A stretch of 61,487 nt of DNA from Sandaracinobacter neustonicus (GCF_006385875.1 NZ_VFSU01000018.1:1-61487), one strand, 5' to 3'; counted from the stretch's first letter, positions 10,557 through 18,630 are shown. Made by a program: numbers and translations. Notes: generated by a model not told the origin, from the sequence alone.

Positions 10557-11165
10557 TCCTCAACACGTCACCCCGGACTTGATCCGGGGTCCAGCTGTTC
10601 TTCGGCGACGTTGCAGTTGAGGAGGCTCTGCCCCCTCAAACTCCCCCGGCAGGGGAATGTTTCCCCTGCACCCCCGGACTTTTTACTTAGCCCCTCCCGT
10701 TGACGCTTCGCGTCAGCTTCGCTTCGAGGGGAGGGGTTGGGGTGGGGGCCATCCGCCTGGCGCGAGGCTGGGGTTTATGGCCTGCGGCGCTTTGGGGGGA
10801 GTCTCCCGTTCTCCTTTCCCCGCTCAGGCTGAGCTTGTCGAAGCCCCATGTGGCTGACCCACCGGGCTCAGCCATTGCGCTTTCCCTTCAGGGGCTTCGA
10901 CAAGCTCAGCCTGAGCGGGATGGAGAGCGGGTTGGGGTAACGGAGGGTTTGTGAGGATGGTGTTGGATCAGACCCGGCGTCCCCCCCTGTCTCCACCTCT
11001 CTCCCCGGCCGGGAGAGAGAGCCTCCGTAGCGCCGCAGGCAATCGAATCTGATCACTCAAACGGCGTTGGAGTTGGTCCGCGACGCCAATCTAGAGGGTG
11101 CAGGGACATCATGTCCCTGCCGGGTGGCGGGCAGAGCCCGCCCCGCCGGAGGCAAGCACCCCTCG
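10557..11165. repeat. mosaic intergenic repeat block 1
   Basis: The 629-bp gap between two convergent genes holds no credible gene. In order it contains: a palindrome of the CACCCCGGACTTGATCC type (10567-10590); a GGCTCTGCCCCCTCAAACTC module (from 10617); a GC-rich module with TTGACGCTTCGCGTCAGC (about 10687-10775); an inverted pair of the 25-bp element (10820-10918); a pyrimidine-rich stretch ending GGGAGAGAGAGCC; a CGCCGCAGGCAATCGAATC module (11026-11056); and a GGTGCAGGGACATCATGTCC hairpin module (11095-11155). The same modules recur in the other blocks described below. Confidence 0.85.
10820..10918. repeat. inverted pair of 25-bp element (pair 1, outward arms)
   Basis: The element consists of the hairpin GCTTCGACAAGC followed by the near-palindrome TCAGCCTGAGCGG. 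It occurs in minus orientation at 10820-10844 and plus orientation at 10894-10918, so the arms can pair across a 49-bp spacer. The spacer (CCCATGTGGC ... CCGGGCTCAGCC ... TTGCGCTTTC) is also conserved in the pairs at 30540, 35678 and 40653, so the whole unit of about 100 bp is the repeating entity. Confidence 0.9.
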
Positions 11166-11173
11166 GCCAACCC

Positions 11174-11689
11174 TCACCGATCCTTCTTCGCCTGCGCCTT
11201 CTTCGTCTGCTGAGACACGGAGCCCACCTTCGCGCCCGGCACCTTGGTTGCGCGCTTGGGGTTGGTGATGCTGGATTTGCCAGCCGAAGCCGTGGGTGTG
11301 TTGGTGGGGCGGGTGGAGGTGGCGCGGCGCTTTTTCGCCAACGCGCGGTGTTGCGATTCCACGATGGTGCTGCGTGCGGCGGCGATTTCGCGGCGTTCCT
11401 TTTCGGAATTGATGCGACGGATCGCCTGCGCGAACACCTGCTTGCGTCGGCCCGGTCGTTCGTAGGTGCCGGGGAAGCTGCCGCCGCGCGGATCGGCTTT
11501 GCCTTGCGAAATGCGGCGCTTGGCGTGGCTCAGGTCGCGCTGCTTGTCGTGCAGGCCACGAAGGCGGGTGCGCGCGGCCGACAACTCCTTGTCGGACAGG
11601 GCCTTGATCTCCGGCTGGTGCGTGCCTTGCACCAGAGTCCATTCCTCATGGTCGAGCAGTGCCTTTTCGGCCTTGCGATTGATCGACAT
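11174..11689 (-). CDS. conserved basic protein, unknown function
   Basis: 171 residues from an ATG at 11689. The N-terminal half is helical and charged (LLDHEEWTLVQGTHQPEIKA, LHDKQRDLSHAKRRIS), and the C-terminal third is Lys/Arg/Thr/Ser/Ala-rich and probably disordered (TKVPGAKVGSVSQQTKKAQ). The high positive charge could fit nucleic-acid binding, but no motif supports that. It starts 67 bp after the folP stop and may be the last gene of that operon. I do not recognise the family. Confidence 0.6.
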   Translation of the reverse strand: MSINRKAEKALLDHEEWTLVQGTHQPEIKALSDKELSAARTRLRGLHDKQRDLSHAKRRISQGKADPRGGSFPGTYERPGRRKQVFAQAIRRINSEKERREIAAARSTIVESQHRALAKKRRATSTRPTNTPTASAGKSSITNPKRATKVPGAKVGSVSQQTKKAQAKKDR

Positions 11690-11756
11690 GCATCATGTTC
11701 CTTGTTTGACGGACAATCCCGTGTCTTTGCGCTGCCTGCCTGCCCGGCGCAAGTGA

Positions 11757-12548
11757 TCAGCGCCGGATCGCCGCCCACACGCGCAGCGCCTGCCGGGTTG
11801 CGGCCACGTCATGCACGCGCAGCCATGCCACCCCGGCCTCCGCGCCGCGCAGCGCCAGCGCGAGGCTGCCGGGCAGGCGCTCGGCAGCTGGCGTCGGGCC
11901 GACGATGGCGGGGATCACCGATTTGCGGCTGGCCCCCAGCAACAGCGGCACCCCCAGCGCGTGGAAATCCTCCAGCTGCCGCAGGATCGCCAGATTGTGC
12001 TCCGCGCCCTTGCCAAAGCCGATGCCGGGATCGGCGATCAGCCGCCCGCGCGCGATCCCCGCTGCTTCCGCCGCGGCGATGCGGTCGCTGAGATGCGCCA
12101 GCACCTCGGCCACCGGATCGTCATACTGCGCCAGTTGCTGCATCGTTTGCGGATTGCCCGGCATGTGCATCAGCACCACGTCCGCTGAACAGGCGGCTGC
12201 AACGCCCCTGCTCGCGGCGTCGGCCTGCAAGGCGGAGACGTCGTTCAGCATCACCGCGCCCGCCTCCACCGCGCGGCGCATCACCTCGGCCTTCATGGTG
12301 TCGATGGACACCGGCACGCCCGCCTTCGCCAGCGCCGCAACCACGGGAATGGTGCGCCGCAGTTCCTCGTCCAGCGGCACCGGAGCGGCACCGGGCCGCG
12401 TGCTTTCGCCGCCCACGTCCACCATGTCCGCCCCGGCTTCGTGCAGCGCCAGCCCGGCCGCCACCGGGTCGGCATGACGGCCGCCGTCGGAAAAACTGTC
12501 GGGCGTGACGTTCAATATCCCCATGATGCGGGGGATGGCGGCGCTCAT
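11757..12548 (-). CDS. folP: dihydropteroate synthase
   Basis: 263 residues. It joins p-aminobenzoate to the pterin pyrophosphate in folate synthesis and is the sulfonamide target. It has the N-terminal pterin-binding signature IMGILNVTPDSFSDGG (residues 8-23), the second signature GADMVDVGGESTRPGA (about 39-54), SIDTMKAEV, LNDVSALQ, ADPGIGFGKG and the GASRKS motif near the C-terminus. The ATG at 12548 lies 4 bp after the apt stop, so the genes are in one transcript. Confidence 0.96.
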   Translation of the reverse strand: MSAAIPRIMGILNVTPDSFSDGGRHADPVAAGLALHEAGADMVDVGGESTRPGAAPVPLDEELRRTIPVVAALAKAGVPVSIDTMKAEVMRRAVEAGAVMLNDVSALQADAASRGVAAACSADVVLMHMPGNPQTMQQLAQYDDPVAEVLAHLSDRIAAAEAAGIARGRLIADPGIGFGKGAEHNLAILRQLEDFHALGVPLLLGASRKSVIPAIVGPTPAAERLPGSLALALRGAEAGVAWLRVHDVAATRQALRVWAAIRR

Positions 12549-12552
12549 GGGA

Positions 12553-13077
12553 TCAGGCCGGATAGTGCAGCAGGCTCACCGGCTCCACACCCATCGCCCG
12601 CAGCCGCGCCGCGCCGGGCAGGCCGTCCAGCTCCATCACGAACATCGCCCGCTCCACCATGCCACCCGCCTTGCGCAACAGGGTGACGGCCGCTTCCGCC
12701 GTGCCGCCGGTCGCCAGCACATCATCCACCAGCAGCACGCGCGTGCCCGGCGCGAAGGCATCGGCGTGCAGCTCCAGCCGATCCGTGCCATATTCCAGAT
12801 CATAATCATGGCCGATGGTGGCGGCGGGCAGCTTGCCCGGCTTGCGCACGATCACCAGCCCCCGCCCCGTCAGCTGCGCCAGCGCCGCGCCGAACAGGAA
12901 GCCGCGCGCCTCCACCCCGGCGATCATGTCGAATTCGCCCGCGCGCTCTGCCAGCGCCGCCGTGGTCGCCTGAAAGGCCGGGCCATCGGCCAGCAGCGGC
13001 GTCAGATCGCGGAACTGGATTCCGGGCTTCGGGAAATCGGGCACCACGCGGATATGGGCGGAAATCGTGTCCAACAT
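12553..13077 (-). CDS. apt: adenine phosphoribosyltransferase
   Basis: 174 residues. It salvages adenine to AMP with PRPP. The PRPP-binding loop VLLVDDVLATGGTAEAA is clear at about residues 119-135, with the upstream adenine-site features PGIQFRDLTPLL and GVEARGFLFG. GAGGAG lies directly upstream of the ATG at 13077, which decides the start within a longer open frame. It follows mtnP by 7 bp. MtnP releases adenine from methylthioadenosine and Apt would recycle it, a coherent pairing. Confidence 0.95.
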   Translation of the reverse strand: MLDTISAHIRVVPDFPKPGIQFRDLTPLLADGPAFQATTAALAERAGEFDMIAGVEARGFLFGAALAQLTGRGLVIVRKPGKLPAATIGHDYDLEYGTDRLELHADAFAPGTRVLLVDDVLATGGTAEAAVTLLRKAGGMVERAMFVMELDGLPGAARLRAMGVEPVSLLHYPA

Positions 13078-13084
13078 GCGCTCC

Positions 13085-13948
13085 TCAGGCAAACAAACGC
13101 GGCGCGATGGCGCGCAGATGGGCGGCGGCCTGCGTCGGCCAGGCCGCGCGCGGGGTGACGATGGCATGATCCAGCGCCTGTTCCCAGCCTTCGCGGCTAG
13201 GGATCGGCAGCGGCGTTTTTGCCAGCCGCGCGCACAGCGCCGCCACCAGCATCTGCGATCGCGTGCGGTTGGCGGCCATCACCTCCAGCACGGCAGCGCT
13301 GGTCACGGCCTCGTCTTTCCAGCTGTCGAAATCGGTCACGAAGGCGGCCACCGCATAGGCCATCTCCGCCTCGCGGCACAGCGCGGCTTCGGGCATCGCC
13401 GTCATCCCCACGATGTCCATGCCTTCGGCCTTGGCCAACCGGCTTTCCGCCCGCGTGGCAAAGCGCAACCCCTGCACCGCCAGATAGGTGCCGCCCGCCT
13501 TCGCGGGCGCGCCGATGCCGGTGGCGGCCGCCATGATCGCATCGGCCAGTTCGGTGGCGATCGGATCGGCAAGGCTCACATGCGCCACCAGCCCGTCGCC
13601 GAAGAAGCTGCCAGCCCGGCCTTGCGTGCGATCCACGATCTGGTGCGGCACCGCCAGCGCGCCGGGCGGCAGATCGTCGGTGAAGCTGCCGCAAGCCGCG
13701 ATGGAGACCACCGCCGTGCAGCCCATCGCCTTCAGCGCGGCGACATTGGCGCGGTAGTTGATCTCGTGCGGGGCGATGGCGTGCCTCGGGCCGTGCCGGG
13801 GCAGGAACACCACCGGCAGCCCCTCGATCTCGCCCTCCAGCAACACGTCGGACGGCCAGCCCCACGGCGTTTCCTGCGCGTGCCGATGCGCGCCCTGCAA
13901 TTGGGAGAGGCCATAAAGCCCGCTGCCGCCGATGATTCCAAGCTTCAT
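13085..13948 (-). CDS. mtnP: S-methyl-5'-thioadenosine phosphorylase
   Basis: 287 residues of the PNP/MTAP family. It has the N-terminal phosphate site GIIGGSGLYG (residues 4-13), the phosphate-binding RHGPRHAIAPHEINYRAN region, given as RHGPRHAIAP and HEINYRAN, and the base-binding GMTAMPEAALCREAEM signature. It cleaves MTA, the by-product of polyamine and homoserine-lactone synthesis, into adenine and methylthioribose-1-phosphate. ATG 13948 is used; another ATG lies three codons upstream at 13957. It follows the nuclease gene by 10 bp. Confidence 0.94.
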   Translation of the reverse strand: MKLGIIGGSGLYGLSQLQGAHRHAQETPWGWPSDVLLEGEIEGLPVVFLPRHGPRHAIAPHEINYRANVAALKAMGCTAVVSIAACGSFTDDLPPGALAVPHQIVDRTQGRAGSFFGDGLVAHVSLADPIATELADAIMAAATGIGAPAKAGGTYLAVQGLRFATRAESRLAKAEGMDIVGMTAMPEAALCREAEMAYAVAAFVTDFDSWKDEAVTSAAVLEVMAANRTRSQMLVAALCARLAKTPLPIPSREGWEQALDHAIVTPRAAWPTQAAAHLRAIAPRLFA

Positions 13949-13958
13949 GCCGCCCATC

Positions 13959-14735
13959 CTATTTCGCCACCGGCGCGTCGAACAGCGCGTTCAGATAACT
14001 CGCCAGCCGCAGTCCGCCCTTGGTCAACTGGCGGCGCAGATTGTCATTCTGCTCATAGACATAGGCATAGCCAAGATCGGGATTGGCCGGATAGATCGTC
14101 TCGCGCACGACGATGCTGTCGGCGATCCACTGCATCGGATCGGCACTGGACCAGTCCCGCATCTGCGCAGGGCTGGCCGCCGCCAGCAGCCATGGCGTGA
14201 ACTCGCTGTAAGAGAGGTTCTGGTTTTCCAGCAGCAGCGTATCCCACACCGTGTGCAGATTGCTGGGGCTGCCGAAAAAGCTCACTTTCACATCATTGCC
14301 GCCCCGGTCCCCCTCGCGCCCCACATGCAGCGGCTGGGAGAGATCGCCGACGATATGGATCACGAAGCGCAGCGCCTGCTGCCGATCCGCAAGGCTGGCG
14401 CGCGGATCGCGCAGCACGGCGGAATATTTCGCCAGCGCCGTAACGGCATCGCCCTGCGGCGGCGCGCCGGAATAGCCCTTGCCGATGGGGATCGTCACAT
14501 AATGGAAGGGCGTGGAGTCCTTCTGCCAGAAATCCCCCGGCGCGGATCGCATGAAATCCGCCCATGTGGAGGCTTCGGCCAGCCCCTCCGTGCCCAGAAT
14601 CTCCATCAGCCCCGCGCGCGCCTTGGGGGAAAGATGCCGGTCTGCGATGGCCCCGGTGATGCGGTGGCCGTTCTGCCCCCAGGCAAGGGCGGGGGCAGCC
14701 GCGGTCAGCAACAGGGCGGCAAGCAGGTATCGCAT
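13959..14735 (-). CDS. S1/P1 family nuclease, exported
   Basis: 258 residues with a signal peptide cleaved before the mature N-terminal Trp (AWGQNGH), which in this family is itself a zinc ligand. Other zinc-site residues are visible: ASTWADFMR (Asp), PFHYVTIP (His), FVIHIVGDLSQPLHVG (His, Asp and His), GGNDVKVSFFG and NLHTVWDTLL (His and Asp). The protein should be a periplasmic or secreted trinuclear-zinc nuclease acting on single-stranded nucleic acids and releasing 3'-phosphate. GGAG sits 9 bases upstream of ATG 14735. It heads the operon with mtnP, apt and folP, suggesting a link to nucleotide salvage. Confidence 0.9.
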   Translation of the reverse strand: MRYLLAALLLTAAAPALAWGQNGHRITGAIADRHLSPKARAGLMEILGTEGLAEASTWADFMRSAPGDFWQKDSTPFHYVTIPIGKGYSGAPPQGDAVTALAKYSAVLRDPRASLADRQQALRFVIHIVGDLSQPLHVGREGDRGGNDVKVSFFGSPSNLHTVWDTLLLENQNLSYSEFTPWLLAAASPAQMRDWSSADPMQWIADSIVVRETIYPANPDLGYAYVYEQNDNLRRQLTKGGLRLASYLNALFDAPVAK

Positions 14736-14879
14736 GCAATTCATCTCCAACGGGCCATCGGTCGTTCAGGTCCCATGGCTTTACGGTCGAAAGCTGACAA
14801 TTGCACGTATCCCGTCCTTGCAGCCGGGCGCGCGGCAGTGGATATCAGCCATCACCATTCAACAGGGGAATCAACGAAG

Positions 14880-15479
14880 ATGAGCAACAATCTGATCGAA
14901 GCGCTCGGCGGCCTTGGTGGCCTGCAGCAGATCGCAAGCGAACTGGGCGTGGATCAGCAAACGGTCGCCACCGGGGCGGCGGCGCTGCTGCCCGCCGTGC
15001 TGGGCGGCTTCAAAAAGCAGGCGCAGGCGCAACCCACGGGTCTTGATGGCCTGCTCGGTTCGCTGGGCGGCCTTGGCGGCGGCGGCCTGCTGGATGCGGT
15101 GCTGTCTCCACAGGCGACGCCGGTGGATCAGGGGAATCAGGTGCTGGGGCAGATTTTCGGCACGCCGGATGTCAGCCGCACCGTCGCCGGGCAGGCAGCG
15201 GGCAGCACCGGCATCAGCCCGGATTTGTTGAAGAAGCTGCTCCCCATCGTCGCCATGGCGGCGGCGGGCATGATGGCGAAATCCGCCAGCGCCGGAACGG
15301 CGGCGGCCCCCGCGCAGGGCGGCCTCGGCGGCCTGCTGGGACAAGTGCTGGGCGGCCTCGGCGGCGGCCAGCCCGCAGCGGCAGGCGGCCTCGGCGGCCT
15401 CGCCTCCATGCTGGACCTCGACGGCGACGGGAATCCGCTGGACGACATCCTCGGCATGGCCTCAAAGCTGACGCGTTGA
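14880..15479 (+). CDS. DUF937 domain protein
   Basis: 199 residues. The first part (IEALGGLGGLQQIASELGVD, then TGAAALLPAVLGGFKKQ) matches DUF937, a helical YidB-like fold of unknown function. The remainder is Gly/Ala-rich with repeated GGLGGLLGQVLGG blocks, and a calcium-loop-like LDLDGDGNPLDDILGMASKL motif (as LDLDGDGNPL, DDILGMASKL) ends the protein. ATG 14880 is chosen. The open frame extends far upstream, but that extension is antisense to the nuclease gene. Confidence 0.8.
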   Translation: MSNNLIEALGGLGGLQQIASELGVDQQTVATGAAALLPAVLGGFKKQAQAQPTGLDGLLGSLGGLGGGGLLDAVLSPQATPVDQGNQVLGQIFGTPDVSRTVAGQAAGSTGISPDLLKKLLPIVAMAAAGMMAKSASAGTAAAPAQGGLGGLLGQVLGGLGGGQPAAAGGLGGLASMLDLDGDGNPLDDILGMASKLTR

Positions 15480-15607
15480 GGGGTTGGGGCTGAGGGGGCG
15501 CGGCCCCCTCAAACTCCCGGGTGGGACAGCGGGCCCCTACACCACAGAATAGCTGAGGCGGAGATGCTTTCCGCATCTGTGGCTAGCGCGGCAAGCTATC
15601 GTCCGGG

Positions 15608-15748
15608 GCTTCGACAAGCTCAGCCTGAGCGGTTTTGTGGCTCGCAGCCTGAGCGGCTTGGGATCGCAGGATCGCAACGAGGCAGAGGCACCGGCCGCCT
15701 TTCTCTATAATTCCCCTCTCCACCCGCTCAGGCTGAGCTTGTCGAAGC
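15608..15748. repeat. inverted pair of 25-bp element (pair 2, inward arms), 5' of GIY-YIG gene
   Basis: A plus-orientation copy at 15608-15632 and a minus-orientation copy at 15724-15748 face each other, ending 30 bp before the GIY-YIG start codon. A partial copy (CAGCCTGAGCGG) lies at about 15645-15656. The 298-bp gap from 15480 also holds a fragment of the GGCCCCCTCAAACTC module and otherwise no gene. The orientation is opposite to pairs 1, 4, 5 and 6. Confidence 0.85.
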
Positions 15749-15777
15749 CCCGGACGCCGTGGCACCTTTCGCTCTCA

Positions 15778-16098
15778 ATGGCCTTCCACACCTACATCCT
15801 GCGCTGCGCGGATAATTCCTACTACGTCGGCCATACCGACAACCTCGAACAACGCTTGGCCGAGCATCAGGCGGGCACGTTTGGCGGCTACACCGCGCAG
15901 CGACGCCCCGTTACATTGCTATGGGCGCAAAGCTTCCAGACCCGCGACGATGCGTTCGCGGCAGAACGCCAGTTGAAGGGATGGAGCCGGGCGAAGAAGG
16001 AAGCGATGATGGCCGGGGATTGGGAACTCGTCAGTGCCCTCGCGCGAGGCGGTGAGGTTGCTGCGCGATCCCCGGGGCCTTCGACAAGCTCAGGCTGA
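15778..16098 (+). CDS. GIY-YIG nuclease family protein, flanked by repeats
   Basis: 106 residues. The N-terminal GIY-YIG core is clear: YILRCADNSYYVGHTDNLEQ with the catalytic Arg in QRLAEH (about residue 26) and the metal-binding Glu in AAERQLKGWSRAKKEA (about residue 68). This is the minimal single-domain UPF0213-like type, with no DNA-binding domain attached. The domain ends around GDWELVSALA; the last residues, GPSTSSG and the TGA at 16096-16098, are encoded by the 25-bp repeat. Pairs of that repeat bracket the gene on both sides. ATG 15778 gives the family start; upstream codons are repeat-derived. The substrate is unknown. An association with the repeats is inference. Confidence 0.85.
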   Translation: MAFHTYILRCADNSYYVGHTDNLEQRLAEHQAGTFGGYTAQRRPVTLLWAQSFQTRDDAFAAERQLKGWSRAKKEAMMAGDWELVSALARGGEVAARSPGPSTSSG

Positions 16099-16211
16099 GC
16101 GGGTTGGGGGTAGCCTGAGTTTGATGGAGCGCGGCATTGGTAGAGCCTTTGTGTGGGTTGCGGCCCGCCCCGCCGCTCCTCTGAACCCGCTCAGGCTGAG
16201 CTTGTCGAAGC
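16078..16211. repeat. inverted pair of 25-bp element (pair 3, inward arms), 3' of GIY-YIG gene
   Basis: A plus copy at 16078-16102 (variant TCAGGCTGA) and a minus copy at 16187-16211 face each other. The plus arm supplies the stop codon of the GIY-YIG gene (16096-16098). The minus arm supplies the stop codon of the convergent amidase gene (16191-16193). Confidence 0.9.
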
Positions 16212-16934
16212 CCCAATCGCCTGCAACCTTTGCTCCTCCAACACCTGCAGCGTGAACAGCACCGCGCGGGTTTCGCCGTCCACCACGCCGTCCGGGTTGT
16301 TTTGGCGGAAATGTTGCTGGAAGGCGCGGGTGGCGGCTTCGGGGTTGGTGATGTCGTAGCCGAAGCGTTCCAGTGCCAGTCCGAAGGCGGCGTCTGTCCA
16401 GCCGGGATCGGCCAGCAGTTTTTCCGGCCGGGCCAGCGCGATGCGGTGGCGGGCGAGGCGGGGCCAGTCGAACAATTCGCCCGGGTCCTGCTTGCGGGTG
16501 GGGGCGATGTCGGCGTGGCCGGTCACGTCGGCGCGGTCCACCCGGTGGCGCACGCACAGCGTGGCCACCAGTCGCAGCACCTGCCGCATCTGCACGTCCG
16601 GGAAGGGGCGATACCCCCATTCATGCCCGGGATTCTGGATTTCGATGCCGATGGAACTGCTGTTCAGGTCCGTCTGCCCGCGCCAGCGGCTGTTGCCCGC
16701 GTGCCATGCGCGGTCCAGCTCCTCCACCATCTGGATGATGCGGCCATCCTCATGCACCAGATAGTGGGAGGAAACGCCGGACTCAGGGTTGCACAGCCAG
16801 TCCACCGCCGCTTCGCCATCCTCCATGCCGGTATAGTGCAGGATGATGTGGCGGATCGGCCGCTCGCCTTCGGGCACCACCCGGGCGTTGTAGTTGGGCG
16901 AGGGCCGCCATTCGATTTCGTCGGCAAGGCTCAT
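16191..16934 (-). CDS. N-acetylmuramoyl-L-alanine amidase (Amidase_2) with peptidoglycan-binding domain
   Basis: 247 residues, cytoplasmic or without a visible signal peptide. The Amidase_2 domain (about 20-160) has the zinc ligands in IILHYTG (His), the AWHAG motif (His) and TGHADIAPTRKQDPGELF (His, and the downstream Lys/Asp), as in AmpD/AmiD. The C-terminus (about 180-240, AFQQHFRQNNPDGVVDGETRA) is a PG_binding_1 domain. It cleaves the muramyl-peptide amide bond in peptidoglycan turnover or recycling. Its last residues, ASTSSA, and its stop come from the 25-bp repeat. It overlaps the EamA gene stop by 4 bases (ATGA). Confidence 0.92.
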   Translation of the reverse strand: MSLADEIEWRPSPNYNARVVPEGERPIRHIILHYTGMEDGEAAVDWLCNPESGVSSHYLVHEDGRIIQMVEELDRAWHAGNSRWRGQTDLNSSSIGIEIQNPGHEWGYRPFPDVQMRQVLRLVATLCVRHRVDRADVTGHADIAPTRKQDPGELFDWPRLARHRIALARPEKLLADPGWTDAAFGLALERFGYDITNPEAATRAFQQHFRQNNPDGVVDGETRAVLFTLQVLEEQRLQAIGASTSSA

Positions 16935-17806
16935 TGTGCCTCCGGCTCCACTGCCTTCTTTGCAGTCCTCAGGGTGATAATGGCCACCCCCAGCAGCGTC
17001 AGCGCGCCGCCCACCCACATCATCGGCGTCACCGGCGTTCCATAGACCAGCGTGGCGAACACCACCGCCAGCAGCGGCGTCGGCAAGGTGAATGGCGTAA
17101 TCAGCGTGACGGGGTAGCGCTGCACCAGCCAGCTCATCCCGGCATGGCCGATCAGCGACGCGCCCACGGCGGAATAGACGATCCAGCCGAACGCAGGCAG
17201 CGGCACGTCACGAAGCCCGGCGATGCCGCCCGGCTCGAAGAACCAGCTCGCCGCCAGCAGGAAGGGGATGGAGACAATCGCCTGCCAGCCATAGATGTTG
17301 AAGATGGGAATGCCGGTCAGCCGCTTGAACATCAGATTGCCTGCCGCCCAGCACAGCGACGCGCCAAAGGTCAGCAGGATGCCCAGCCGTTCATCGACGA
17401 TGCGCGGATCGAACACCAGCAGCATGACGCCTGCAATCGCCAGCACGATCCCCAGCGTCCGTCGCCAGGCGATGCGTTCGCCATCGATCAGGATCGCCAG
17501 CAACAGAGACAACGGCACCCCCAGCTGCCCGGCAATCGCCAGCGCGGAGAGGTTCGTCGTCACCTGATAGCTGTAACCGCCCAGCCCGAATTGCAGTGCG
17601 CCCGTCACCAGCCCCGTCAGCAACAGCAGCCGCATCCGCCCCGGCACGATCCGCACGGACGAGGCGCAGACGGCGAACACCACGAAATAACGCAGCGCCA
17701 CCGCCAGCAGCGGCGGCATCGCCAGCACCGCCTCCTTGATGGCGACGATGTTGAACGCCCAGAGCAGGTCGATGATCAGGATGAACAAAATGTGGATCGG
17801 GCGCAT
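16931..17806 (-). CDS. EamA family (DMT superfamily) transporter
   Basis: 291 residues with ten hydrophobic segments in two EamA halves. The first begins IHILFILIIDLLWAFNIVAI, and the second starts around GILLTFGASLCWAAGNLMFK. Proteins of this family export amino acids or metabolites; the substrate cannot be told. It starts 3 bp after the djlA-like stop and overlaps the amidase start by 4 bp, so the three genes form one operon. Confidence 0.9.
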   Translation of the reverse strand: MRPIHILFILIIDLLWAFNIVAIKEAVLAMPPLLAVALRYFVVFAVCASSVRIVPGRMRLLLLTGLVTGALQFGLGGYSYQVTTNLSALAIAGQLGVPLSLLLAILIDGERIAWRRTLGIVLAIAGVMLLVFDPRIVDERLGILLTFGASLCWAAGNLMFKRLTGIPIFNIYGWQAIVSIPFLLAASWFFEPGGIAGLRDVPLPAFGWIVYSAVGASLIGHAGMSWLVQRYPVTLITPFTLPTPLLAVVFATLVYGTPVTPMMWVGGALTLLGVAIITLRTAKKAVEPEAQ

Positions 17807-17809
17807 GGT

Positions 17810-18526
17810 TCAGGCCGTCTGCTTCATCAGCCGGGCATAGGCTTCGTTGATGGTCGCCATCCGCGCTTCGGCTACGCGGATGAATTCGGGCGGAGTTCCG
17901 GCGGCGATGTGTTTGTCCGGGTGATGCTGCCGCACCAGCCGCCGATAGGCTGCGCGGATATCCGCATCCGGCGAACCCGGTGCCACCCCCAGCACCGCCC
18001 ATGGATCATCCGCGCTCAGCGGCACGTAACGCGCCTGAATCGCCGCCCACTGGCGCGGGGTGAAGCCCATCAGCCCGGCCATCCGTTCCAGAAATTGCAG
18101 TTCGGCCGGATGCACGCCATCCACCGTGGCAATCATCAGCAACGCCTCCAGCAGATCCTCCAGCACCGGCGATCCGCTGCCCAGCAGGTCCGCCGCCTGC
18201 CGGGCATAAGCCTCCGCGCCGTCGGCGGACTGGCTGGCCAGCCGGTAAAAACGCCGCATATTTTCCTGTTCGCCCGCAGGTACATGGAACAGCCGCTCGA
18301 ACGCCTCGGCCTCTTTGTGCGAAGCATGGCCATCCGCCTGCGCCATCTTCGCCGCCAGCGCGATCGCGGCAATGGTGAAGGCCACCTGCCGCCGCCGCGG
18401 ATTTTGCGCCCGCACCGCGCGCACCCGTTCCACCGCGACGCCCACGGCAGCCCCGGCCAGCGCCCCCAGCGGGCCGCCCAGCGCCAGCCCCACGGCGCTT
18501 CCCATCAGCAGAGCCCAGATCGTCAT
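17810..18526 (-). CDS. TerB-DnaJ membrane co-chaperone, DjlA-like
   Basis: 238 residues. An N-terminal hydrophobic Gly/Ala segment (LLMGSAVGLALGGPLGALAGAAVG, about residues 6-30) is followed by a TerB-like helical domain (about 45-155; FTIAAIALAAKMAQADG, MIATVDGVHPAELQFLERM) and a C-terminal J domain (about 170-238) with AVLGVAPGSPDADIRAAYRR and the HPD motif in RQHHPDKH. The architecture matches DjlA. It should stimulate DnaK ATPase at the membrane. It is the first gene of the operon with EamA and the amidase. Confidence 0.88.
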   Translation of the reverse strand: MTIWALLMGSAVGLALGGPLGALAGAAVGVAVERVRAVRAQNPRRRQVAFTIAAIALAAKMAQADGHASHKEAEAFERLFHVPAGEQENMRRFYRLASQSADGAEAYARQAADLLGSGSPVLEDLLEALLMIATVDGVHPAELQFLERMAGLMGFTPRQWAAIQARYVPLSADDPWAVLGVAPGSPDADIRAAYRRLVRQHHPDKHIAAGTPPEFIRVAEARMATINEAYARLMKQTA

Positions 18527-18630
18527 GACGCACCAGCCTTAGCGTGAGAGCGGGCGCGGGACTATCCCTGTGCTTCGGGTAGCGGGCGGGAATCAAGCGA
18601 GAGGGTTTGCCCGCCGCCGCCCGCCGTCTT

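Noticed and set aside
10567-10590. CCGGACTTGATCCGG palindromes as ordinary intrinsic terminators
   Set aside because: The stems are good but no T tract follows in any copy, and they recur as modules of larger mosaic repeats, also between co-directional genes. I list them as repeats instead.
13932-14879. Long N-terminal extension of the DUF937 gene
   Set aside because: It is antisense to the S1/P1 nuclease gene; the DUF937 domain starts at the ATG at 14880.
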